From the NCBI GenBank assembly GCA_041601535.1, contig JBFIHZ010000074.1, positions 1 to 13,972 of the forward strand: a stretch of 13,972 nt of DNA. Reading direction: 5' to 3'. Every line of letters begins with the position of its first letter. Position 1 is the stretch's first letter. Below are positions 1 to 6,409 of the stretch, one piece after another. The position numbers and the translations under genes are program-made. The notes under the pieces are model-generated. The model was not told the DNA's origin. It saw only the letters and a program-made list of their open reading frames with translations, and ran no database searches. Source of the DNA: JBFIHZ01 sp041601535 (GTDB lineage Bacteria; Pseudomonadota; Gammaproteobacteria; Xanthomonadales; SZUA-36).

Positions 1-2
1 AC

Positions 3-458
3 CGCGACGCCGTGGGCAGCCTGATACCCGAGAAACAACATCGCAAGGCGCTGCGCCGGGTGGATTATTACACGCGCAAATGGGGCAACCTGGCGATCGC
101 GGACAACGTCCAGCGGGGCGCCCGGCAGGAACTGAGAAATTGCACCGGCTCACGGCTGGGCACGCGCTGCGAAGAAGTCTATGCCATGGAAATGCCCAAA
201 TTCTGGGGCATCAATCCCGGCAATGGCGGCGGTTCAGGCGGTGATGGCGGAAGTGCCGCGCCTTCCGGCTCGGTGGCCTCGGCTGTGGGTAACGGCGGCG
301 GCGGTGCGCAGCTGGACATGGCCTATTACCAGCAATTGCGCAGCAAAATCCGCGAAATGAACCGCTATATCGAAGAAAACACCGGCAAAGTGGAACTGGG
401 CGAATTCGAAGTGCTTGAAGATCAACCTGCGCCCAGCAAGGGCGAAGACAGCCGCTAA
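3..458 (+). CDS. 3' end of an unrecognised protein with a glycine-rich linker (5' partial)
   Basis: The reading frame is open to the left edge of the window (codons CGC GAC GCC before the first possible GTG at 12), so this is most likely the C-terminal part of a longer protein and not a gene starting at 12. I do not recognise the family. The visible part has a basic, helical-looking segment (KALRRVDYYTRKWGNLAIAD), then two cysteines 11 residues apart (NCTGSRLGTRCEE). A flexible linker rich in Gly, Ser and Ala follows at about 208-306, and then a charged helical tail (LRSKIREMNRYIEENTG) ending in acidic residues. A linker joining two small folded parts is the simplest reading. It ends with TAA 33 bases before a strong intrinsic terminator, so it is the last gene of its transcription unit. 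No membrane segment is visible in this fragment. The function is unknown. Confidence 0.7.
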   Translation, partial: RDAVGSLIPEKQHRKALRRVDYYTRKWGNLAIADNVQRGARQELRNCTGSRLGTRCEEVYAMEMPKFWGINPGNGGGSGGDGGSAAPSGSVASAVGNGGGGAQLDMAYYQQLRSKIREMNRYIEENTGKVELGEFEVLEDQPAPSKGEDSR

Positions 459-490
459 ACCGGATCCGGCGTCAAACCACTCCAGCGTGA

Positions 491-520
491 CAGCGCCCGC
501 CAGCCGGGCGCTGTTTTGTT
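491..520 (+). terminator. Rho-independent terminator after the first gene
   Basis: A perfect 9-bp stem (CAGCGCCCG at 491-499 pairing with CGGGCGCTG at 505-513) closes a 5-base loop and is followed directly by TTTTGTT. The T-tract lies only on the rightward side, so it terminates the gene ending at 458. It is not a good terminator for the leftward operon that ends at 660. The stretch 521-659 holds no other convincing signal. Confidence 0.85.
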
Positions 521-659
521 CCGCCTGCTGCGTGCGCTGCCGCGCCTGCTGATGGTTTCTGGCAGGTGCGGGCCAGTCGTCACAGCCGGGACCGCTCAGC
601 ACGTTCAACCCGCCCGGTCAAAACAAACGCCTGTGGTTGCTGTAGGTGGCAGGGGCCGC

Positions 660-2762
660 TCAGTCTGCCAGTGCGTCCTCGACTTCCTGCAGCCAGGGCT
701 GGTAGTTCTCCCAACCGCCGGCTGGAGCCAGGTCGGATGCCAGTTCGATATCAAACGCCTGCTCCACCGCCCCATCCCAGGGCAGCGCCAGTTCGCTGAT
801 CACGGTGCGCAGCACCCCGCCCGGATCCTGCTGCAACTGGCTGACGTCGACATCAATGTAATTCAGCGGCACCGAAGCACGGCAGCGCTGCAGTAATTCC
901 TGTTGCTGCTGGTAGCGCCGCACTACCTTTTCCAGGTCGCGGTAACCGGCCTGCAGCCAGGCCACAGCTAACTCCCGCACCGCGTGATCCAGCACCACCA
1001 TGTGGGCCTGGGGAAACAGCCTATAGACGGTGGGAAACGCTTCCACCGGCAACCACAGGCCGTCAACGGTCAGCGTAGTGCCGGCTTCGGCATTAAGCTT
1101 TTTCAGGCTTTTCCAGTATTTGCGCCTTGCCAGCTGGATCTGCGCCGAGGTCATGCGGTTCAGCGGGCCCTTGCCTTGCGGGTGGCTGATCAGCAGCCGG
1201 CGGTCTTTCTGGTCTGACAGGGCACCACCCACGCTGCATACCGCCGGGTGTGCGGCCAGCGCGCGCAGCAGGTCGGCGCGCCCGGAACCGGGCCAGCCGA
1301 ACACAAAGACCGGCTCGGGCCGGCCATCCTGCGGCGGTTGCGGTGGCCAGGACCAGGCCACATCGCGATCCATGGCGGTTTCCGCCGGCTCATTCACTTC
1401 CAGTTGCAGCGGCTTTTCCGCCCGCAGTGTAATCAGTTCGGGTTCGCGCGCGTCCAGGCCGGTGAACTGCTCCCAGGCGGCCTGGTATTGCCCATTGCGA
1501 TGCAGTGCGGTGGCCAGCAAGCGGACCGTGTCCTGCCGCTGGGCATGGCTGAGATCAGGCCGCCGCTGAATGCCACGCAGGTAATCTATGGCGGGCTCCA
1601 ATTCACCCGCCTGCAGCAGTTCACGGGTGCGAAACAACACCGCGTCAACCGGCGGCGGATCCAGTGCCAGCAGGCGCTCCACCTGGTCATTGGCTGCCTC
1701 TTTCTCACCATGCGCCAGCAGCGCACGGGCCAGTAACAGCCGGGCACGGTGGTCCGGTGCGCCGTCACTGACCAGCGGCCGTAACATATCCAGCGCGCCC
1801 GCTGCATCGCCTGCGCCGATCTTGGCTTCCGCCAGCAGCCGCACCATGCGGTCTTCATCCGTGGCGCCGTCCAGCCGATCTTTCAGGCGGTAGATCACCT
1901 CGGCATAGCGGCCCTGTTGCAGCAGGATCGCGCACAGATCCAGCAGCAGGCTTTCTTCGCCCTGGGTCAGACGCAGCGCTCGCAGGTAGGCACCCTCGGC
2001 CTCCCTTTTACGCCCCAGCGCCTTCAGTGCGCGCGCCAGTCCGCTGACCGTGGCGGCGGTTTCCTCGCCCAGGTCGAGCACCTTGCGGTAGCGCCTGGCG
2101 GCCTCGGCGTGGTGGCCGCTTTCCGCCTGGGCCTGGGCCAGCAGCTTGAGCACTTCGATGTTATCCGGCTGCTCAGCCAGAACATTCTCGAAGCACTGGA
2201 TGGCAAAACCGCTTTGTTCGGCCGCGAGGAACGCCCGGCCCAGGTGTGACTGCGCGGAGATATTCTGCGGTTCTGCGTTGACCACCTGCTGCAGGTAGCC
2301 GATGGCATCACTGGTGCGGCCCTGCTCGCGCAGCGCAATACCCATATTGATCAGCACCTGGGGGTTGTCCGGTTCGGCTTTCAGTGCCTTGCGCAAAGCC
2401 TGTTCGGCGGCAGCGAAGCGGCCGCGCGTGAGCTCCACCACCGCGATGCCGTTCTGCGCACCGACAAAGTTGGGATCAATTCCAGCCGCCTTGTGGAATG
2501 CCTGTTCAGCCTCGTTGAGTTGTTGCCGCCGCAGATGCACTGTGCCCAGCGAGTAATGCAACGACGGGTTGCCCGGTTGCACACGGATGGCGTGGTTGAG
2601 CAGGTCCACCGGCTCGTCCAGGTCGTTCTGCCCCTGCCGCACCAGCGACAACATGAACAGGACTTCCGGGTTATCCGGCTCGTCTTCCAGCATTTTGCGG
2701 TACAGGACCTCGGCGGCAGCGAAATTGCCGCTTTCAAAATGTTGCAGCGCTTCTTCAATCAT
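660..2762 (-). CDS. TPR protein with degenerate sulfotransferase-like C-terminal domain
   Basis: The protein has 700 residues and no signal peptide, so it is probably cytoplasmic. Residues about 1-430 are consecutive TPR units: the first eight or so (2-275) are regular, with the A-x-x-x-Y/A...P-x-N/D-P pattern, and later ones are more diverged. Residues about 480-700 align with the sulfotransferase domain of TPR-sulfotransferase proteins: a phosphate-loop strand at 485-505 (GWPGSGRADLL, then AAHP), a LFPQA segment before a core strand, and a final GGWENYQPWL. Functional enzymes of this family use PAPS as sulfate donor. Here the usual R-S-G-T-T loop reads G492-S-G-R-A, and the usual R-R-D-P segment of the 3'-phosphate site reads D592-H-A-V, so catalysis is doubtful. 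The start ATG overlaps the upstream stop by 8 bases (ATGATTGA), with AAGGT about 7 bases before it. It is the last gene of a four-gene operon. TPRs suggest a protein-binding role. Confidence 0.85.
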   Translation of the reverse strand: MIEEALQHFESGNFAAAEVLYRKMLEDEPDNPEVLFMLSLVRQGQNDLDEPVDLLNHAIRVQPGNPSLHYSLGTVHLRRQQLNEAEQAFHKAAGIDPNFVGAQNGIAVVELTRGRFAAAEQALRKALKAEPDNPQVLINMGIALREQGRTSDAIGYLQQVVNAEPQNISAQSHLGRAFLAAEQSGFAIQCFENVLAEQPDNIEVLKLLAQAQAESGHHAEAARRYRKVLDLGEETAATVSGLARALKALGRKREAEGAYLRALRLTQGEESLLLDLCAILLQQGRYAEVIYRLKDRLDGATDEDRMVRLLAEAKIGAGDAAGALDMLRPLVSDGAPDHRARLLLARALLAHGEKEAANDQVERLLALDPPPVDAVLFRTRELLQAGELEPAIDYLRGIQRRPDLSHAQRQDTVRLLATALHRNGQYQAAWEQFTGLDAREPELITLRAEKPLQLEVNEPAETAMDRDVAWSWPPQPPQDGRPEPVFVFGWPGSGRADLLRALAAHPAVCSVGGALSDQKDRRLLISHPQGKGPLNRMTSAQIQLARRKYWKSLKKLNAEAGTTLTVDGLWLPVEAFPTVYRLFPQAHMVVLDHAVRELAVAWLQAGYRDLEKVVRRYQQQQELLQRCRASVPLNYIDVDVSQLQQDPGGVLRTVISELALPWDGAVEQAFDIELASDLAPAGGWENYQPWLQEVEDALAD

Positions 2763-3861
2763 GTTCGGTACCTTGTGCCTGTTGGCGGGACGGGTGGCCG
2801 CTGGCTTGCTGGAAGCGGTTCAGTATCAGGTCTTCTGCCAGGCTTTCCAGGCCCCAGTTTTTCAGAAACCCGCAGTGGCCGCCATATTTTGATATCAGGA
2901 TTTCAAGTTGTGGATTGGCAGGCAGCGTGGAGAAATCACCTACCGGCACCACCGGATCATCTGCAGATGTAAGTACGGTTGACGGCACTTTCAATGGCGC
3001 CAGCCGGTCAGCAGCAATGGAATAACCTTCAAAATAACTGTCGGCATCCTCGAATCCGGCGTAGGTGGTGGCCAGAAAGTGGGTACGCGCGCGCAGGCCG
3101 CGCACCTTGTCCAGCCGGTCCTGGCCGTACAGTTCCGGGAAGCTGGTCTGCTTGATGCGCAAGGAGCGCGACCACTTGTGTTCGAAATAACGTTCATAGA
3201 AACGCACGCCGCTTTCCATGGCATGCATCGAGTTGACCGGATTGATCACCGGACAGACACTGAAAACCTGGCCGATGCGCAGTCCGCAGTCCGGCGCGTT
3301 CAGGGCCACCCGCAGGGCAAAATTACCGCCCAGCGAATAACCGGCCAGCATCCAGTTATCCGCCCCCAGGCGGGTTTGCAGATCAGCCAGGGCCTGCACC
3401 ACCTCTTCCAGCCGACAGGAATGGAAAATACCCGGGTTCAGGTGATGGGTGTCGCCGTGATCACGGAAATTCAGCCGGAAAACGTCAAACCCCGCGGCAA
3501 ACAACCGCGCGCCGTTGGACAGGATGTAATTGGAATTTACACTGCCTTCCCAGCCGTGCAACAGCACCACCAGGCCGTGGCTGCGGCCGCCCGGCTGCGC
3601 CGACAGAAAGCCCTCAAGCCGGATGCCCTCACCACCGTCGAGTACCCAGGACTGCTCGGCCGCGCGCAAGGCCACCGACCAGCGTGTGGCCAGACGGCGG
3701 CGCAGCGGGCTGCTGGCCAGCAATGACTGGGCGTGAGCATTGCGCAAACCCGCTGGCGGCAGGAACCGCTCAATGGCCTGCTGCATGTCTGAACCGCGCG
3801 GTTGCTGAACCCGCGACGCCGCTGGCTGCTGCGGAGCTGATGGTGAGACCTGGCGCATCAT
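2755..3861 (-). CDS. YheT-type alpha/beta hydrolase
   Basis: This is a 368-residue alpha/beta hydrolase of the YheT (UPF0017/EMB8-like) family, which includes esterases and lipases of poorly known natural substrate. Visible marks are the oxyanion strand LLHGWEGS (100-107), the nucleophile elbow GYSLGGN with Ser176, the acid in SADDPVVP (Asp302 likely, Asp301 possible) and the histidine in GGHCGF (His329). The family hallmark FRDHGDTHHLNPGIFHS (132-148) is present. The complete triad points to an active enzyme. The chosen start (ATG ATG at 3861) overlaps the acyltransferase stop as ATGA, which favours coupled translation. Homologous proteins usually begin near Met26 (MQQAIERFLPP), so the first 25 residues, rich in Gln, Pro and Ser, may be an extension or a wrong start. 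No strong ribosome binding site precedes Met26. It sits between an acyltransferase and the TPR protein, so acyl-glycerol or other lipid ester hydrolysis is a reasonable inference. Confidence 0.88.
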   Translation of the reverse strand: MMRQVSPSAPQQPAASRVQQPRGSDMQQAIERFLPPAGLRNAHAQSLLASSPLRRRLATRWSVALRAAEQSWVLDGGEGIRLEGFLSAQPGGRSHGLVVLLHGWEGSVNSNYILSNGARLFAAGFDVFRLNFRDHGDTHHLNPGIFHSCRLEEVVQALADLQTRLGADNWMLAGYSLGGNFALRVALNAPDCGLRIGQVFSVCPVINPVNSMHAMESGVRFYERYFEHKWSRSLRIKQTSFPELYGQDRLDKVRGLRARTHFLATTYAGFEDADSYFEGYSIAADRLAPLKVPSTVLTSADDPVVPVGDFSTLPANPQLEILISKYGGHCGFLKNWGLESLAEDLILNRFQQASGHPSRQQAQGTEHD

Positions 3862-4625
3862 GTCAGGCCACTGGCAAATGCGGTTTCCACCGCGGCCTGC
3901 GTCTGGCTGGCCAGCTGGCGGCGTTGCTGCTCACGCGGCTCGATGACCGGTAACAGGTGGACCTGCGCGATACACGATGGCTGACGCAACAGGCGGAAGA
4001 AGTTACTGACGAAATTCTCGCCGGGCCGGAAGGTAATGTCGGGATACAGCTGCCCCTGGCGCAGGTAACGGATCATTACCGGCTGCACCGGCACCTGGCA
4101 TTCGATGGCGGCGGCAAACAAACGCGCATGAAAGTGCTTTACGCCGCCCCCCGGCAAAATGCCACCCTCGGCGAAGAAAGCCACCTTGCGGCCTTCCTGC
4201 AAGCGCTCAATCATCGCCGCGGTAACGCTGCTGGCCGAGTCATGGCTGCCACGACGGTGGAATACCGTTTCGCCCAGCCGCGCCAGCCAGCCCGCCAATG
4301 GCCAGTTCTCGATCTCGGACTTGGCCACAAAGCCCATCGGCGCGATGCTGTGCAGCAGCTGGATATCCAGCCAGGATATGTGGTTGGCGGCGATCAACAC
4401 CGGCCCGTCCTGCAGCCGGCCGGTCACCTGGCGGCGTAATCCGAACACGCGGCACACGCGGCGCGCCCACCAACACTGCATTACCCGGTCCAGCGTTCGG
4501 TCACCCACCGGTATGGCGCGCACGCCGGGTATAAAGCACAGCAGCGTGACAGGCAAACTGATCAGCAGGTGCACCGCCAACAGGGGAACACGGATTACCA
4601 ACCGGCCCGCTGCCATCGCGCTCAT
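3858..4625 (-). CDS. PlsC-family 1-acyl-sn-glycerol-3-phosphate acyltransferase
   Basis: This 255-residue protein belongs to the PlsC/LPLAT acyltransferase family, which moves an acyl group from acyl-ACP or acyl-CoA to lysophosphatidic acid or a related lysolipid at the inner membrane face. Motif I is NHISWLD (catalytic His82 and Asp87), motif II lies around VFHRRGS (121-127), motif III is FAEGG (151-155) and motif IV is VPVQPVMI (178-185). A hydrophobic N-terminal segment at about 8-38 would anchor it in the membrane. Motif III normally reads F-P-E-G-T. Here it is F-A-E-G-G, followed by a Gly-rich stretch and KHFHARLFAAA, so substrate preference may differ from housekeeping PlsC. The length is normal. 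The start is well supported: the stop of the upstream thioesterase overlaps the Shine-Dalgarno sequence (TGAGGTG, then ATG 7 bases after GAGGTG). Its own stop overlaps the hydrolase start. Confidence 0.9.
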   Translation of the reverse strand: MSAMAAGRLVIRVPLLAVHLLISLPVTLLCFIPGVRAIPVGDRTLDRVMQCWWARRVCRVFGLRRQVTGRLQDGPVLIAANHISWLDIQLLHSIAPMGFVAKSEIENWPLAGWLARLGETVFHRRGSHDSASSVTAAMIERLQEGRKVAFFAEGGILPGGGVKHFHARLFAAAIECQVPVQPVMIRYLRQGQLYPDITFRPGENFVSNFFRLLRQPSCIAQVHLLPVIEPREQQRRQLASQTQAAVETAFASGLT

Positions 4626-4634
4626 GCCCGCACC

Positions 4635-5087
4635 TCAGCCCGCACCGGCAATGGCGGGCCCGCGGTTGATGTACACACTCAGGCGGGAGGAGCAGCACAG
4701 GCGTTGCCGCTGATCGCGAATATCTATCTGCCAGAAGTGCATGTTGCGCCCGATTTTCAACGCGGTGCAGCAAGCAGTGACGATACCGTCCCGCGCGCCG
4801 CGCACGTGGCTGCCATTGATGTCCACCCCGGTCACCCTGGCTTCCACTTCATCCTGCACCAGCAACCCCGATGCCAGGCTGCCAAGGGTTTCCGCCAGCA
4901 CCATCGAGGCACCACCGTGCAACAGGTCGTAGGGCTGCCGGGTGCGCTCGTCCACCGGCATCTCGGCAAGGATAAAATCGGGGCCGATGGCGGTAAAAAT
5001 GATACCCAGGTGTTGCGCCATGTACTGCTTCGCCGGATGATTCAGGGCACACAGGCTTACGCCACACTGGCTGATGTGTTTGTACAC
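4635..5087 (-). CDS. Hotdog-fold acyl-CoA thioesterase, YdiI/EntH (MenI-like) type
   Basis: The 150-residue protein matches E. coli YdiI (1,4-dihydroxy-2-naphthoyl-CoA hydrolase) and EntH along its whole length. Blocks include MPVDERTRQPYDLLHGGASM, VLAETLGSLAS and GSHVRGARDG, and a C-terminal RLCCSSRLSV. From memory of YdiI, the catalytic glutamate (E63) corresponds to Glu66, with Gln51 and His57 in the matching active-site positions. The start is GTG at 5087. The next candidate, Met23, would remove a region that aligns without gaps to the YdiI N-terminus (LxALN and following), and an in-frame stop lies 5 codons upstream of the GTG. No men genes are visible nearby, so the substrate could equally be another aromatic or fatty acyl-CoA. 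It is the first gene of the leftward operon, with 9 bases to the acyltransferase. Active enzyme very likely; substrate uncertain. Confidence 0.9.
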   Translation of the reverse strand: MYKHISQCGVSLCALNHPAKQYMAQHLGIIFTAIGPDFILAEMPVDERTRQPYDLLHGGASMVLAETLGSLASGLLVQDEVEARVTGVDINGSHVRGARDGIVTACCTALKIGRNMHFWQIDIRDQRQRLCCSSRLSVYINRGPAIAGAG

Positions 5088-5181
5088 GAAGGTGGTCTCG
5101 ATTCAACACTGCGGAACATGAAAGACTAGCACAGGGCTGGCATGGGCAAAACCGGTACGGGCACCGCCCTGACGCAGTGTT

Positions 5182-5210
5182 TTGGCTTTTTGGCCAGCAT
5201 CGGCGAGAAT
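5182..5210 (+). promoter_or_regulatory. Candidate sigma-70 promoter for the reductase gene
   Basis: TTGGCT (5182-5187) and GAGAAT (5205-5210) each match four of six consensus bases, with the ideal 17-base spacing. The predicted start near 5217 leaves a leader of about 17 bases. It lies in the 146-bp space between two divergent genes, where promoters for both directions must sit. I see no equally good leftward match; an extended -10-like TGCTAGTCT near 5127 is the best there. Confidence 0.35.
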
Positions 5211-5233
5211 AGGCGCCTTTTGCGGAGAAAGCG

Positions 5234-6295
5234 GTGAAGCAGTTCCGGATAAACCTGGCAGACAGCGAGCGCAGCTTCGTGGTGAACGAAGGAGAATCCA
5301 TCCTTGCCGCCGCCTTGCGCCAGGGGGTAATGCTGCCCTATTCATGCAAGAACGGTACCTGCGGCAGCTGCAAGGGCCTTGTGGTCAAAGGCGAGGTGCA
5401 CTACCCGTTCCACCCGCCCATGGCGCTGGAGCGCTGCGACATTGCCGAGGGCCAGGCGCTGATGTGCCAGGCCGAACCGCTGGAAGACCTGGAGATCCAG
5501 GTGCGTGAAATTGAAGCCGTACGCGACATCGAAGTGCGTATGCTGCCGGCGCGTGTGCTGGAGAAAACCCGCCTCACCGACAACGTGGTGCGGCTGCGCC
5601 TGAAGCTGCCCCCGGCGCTGCGTCTGCAGTTTTTGGCCGGGCAGTATGTGGATGCCCTGCTGCAGGATGGCAAACGCCGCGCATTCTCCATTGCCAGCTG
5701 CCCTTCACTGGAAGATGAAATCGAACTGCACATCCGTCACGTGGACGGCGGTGGCTTCACCGGCTGGGTATTCGACACGCTGAAGGAACGGGATATTCTG
5801 CGCTTCGAAGGCCCGCTCGGTAACTTCTTCGTGCGCAATGACCAGCCCGAACGTCCGTTGCTTATGATGGGTGGCGGCACCGGTTTCGCACCGCTCAAAT
5901 CCATGATTGAGCACCTGCTGGAACAAGGCGATGAGCGCGAAATCCACCTGTACTGGGGCGCCCGCCAGGCAAGTGACCTGTATCTCGATGAATTACCCCA
6001 GTCCTGGGCAAAGGCCCATCCGCACATTCACTACCACCGGGCGCTGTCAGATGTGGCCGAAACTGCCGGCGATAATGCTGCAAAGGACTATTACCCGGGG
6101 CTGGTGCACCAGGCGGTGCTGCATAACCACCCCGACCTGAGCGGTTTTGACGTGTACATGAGCGGCCCGCCAGCCATGATAGACACGGCCAAAGCGGCCT
6201 TCGCGGGCAAAGGCTTACGGGCAGACCGGCTGTACTACGATTCGTTCGAATTTGGTCTGGACGTGCCGGTGCGGGTGCTGGCGAGACCGCACTGA
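5234..6295 (+). CDS. [2Fe-2S] ferredoxin-FAD/NAD(P)H reductase, AscD-like
   Basis: This 353-residue electron-transfer flavoprotein has three domains. Residues 1-90 form a plant-type ferredoxin with cluster cysteines C38, C43, C46 and C78 (SCKNGTCGSC, then LMC). About 100-200 is the FAD domain with RAFSIAS (149-155). About 205-345 is the NAD(P)H domain with MGGGTGFAPLKS (212 onward), and the end carries YYDSFEF. This layout matches CDP-6-deoxy-delta-3,4-glucoseen reductase (AscD/E3) and the reductase components of oxygenases such as phenol or methane monooxygenase. It passes electrons from NAD(P)H through FAD to the cluster and on to a partner. No partner oxygenase or deoxysugar gene is in the window, so the AscD name describes similarity, not function. 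The GTG start at 5234 is supported by GGAGAAA at 5224-5230. It is a single-gene unit, divergent from the thioesterase operon and convergent with the giant gene. Confidence 0.92.
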   Translation: MKQFRINLADSERSFVVNEGESILAAALRQGVMLPYSCKNGTCGSCKGLVVKGEVHYPFHPPMALERCDIAEGQALMCQAEPLEDLEIQVREIEAVRDIEVRMLPARVLEKTRLTDNVVRLRLKLPPALRLQFLAGQYVDALLQDGKRRAFSIASCPSLEDEIELHIRHVDGGGFTGWVFDTLKERDILRFEGPLGNFFVRNDQPERPLLMMGGGTGFAPLKSMIEHLLEQGDEREIHLYWGARQASDLYLDELPQSWAKAHPHIHYHRALSDVAETAGDNAAKDYYPGLVHQAVLHNHPDLSGFDVYMSGPPAMIDTAKAAFAGKGLRADRLYYDSFEFGLDVPVRVLARPH

Positions 6296-6345
6296 CCTGC
6301 AACAGCACCAGCGGCCGGCGGTATTCCCCAGCGTTTCAGCTGCGC

Positions 6346-6376
6346 GTAACGGCCCGGGCCGGGCCCGGACCGTTAC
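6346..6376. terminator. Strong GC-rich hairpin between convergent genes
   Basis: The left arm GTAACGGCCCGGGCC (6346-6360) pairs with the right arm ending in CCGGACCGTTAC (to 6376), giving about 15 pairs with one C-A mismatch. In practice the innermost pairs must open to form a loop. There is no T-tract on either side, so it is not a classic intrinsic terminator. Its place, 51 bases after the reductase stop and 34 bases beyond the stop of the giant gene, suggests a shared 3'-end structure. A second short palindrome, CCCGGCCGGG, sits at 6396-6405, just past the giant gene stop. Confidence 0.55.
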
Positions 6377-6409
6377 AGTTGTAGCAGCCGTCACACCCGG
6401 CCGGGCGGT

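Noticed and set aside
12..458. A complete 148-residue gene starting at GTG 12
   Set aside because: The frame is open to the window edge, and there is no room to see a ribosome site; a partial longer gene is more likely.
234..608. Leftward 124-residue open frame
   Set aside because: It crosses the real gene end and the terminator and its sequence mirrors the Gly/Ala-rich coding frame; no start signal.
4635..5087. Assignment as true MenI for menaquinone synthesis
   Set aside because: Sequence fits the family, but no men genes are visible, so the specific substrate cannot be claimed.
5234..6295. Naming the reductase as a deoxysugar biosynthesis enzyme
   Set aside because: No nucleotide-sugar genes are nearby; the similarity covers a general reductase architecture.
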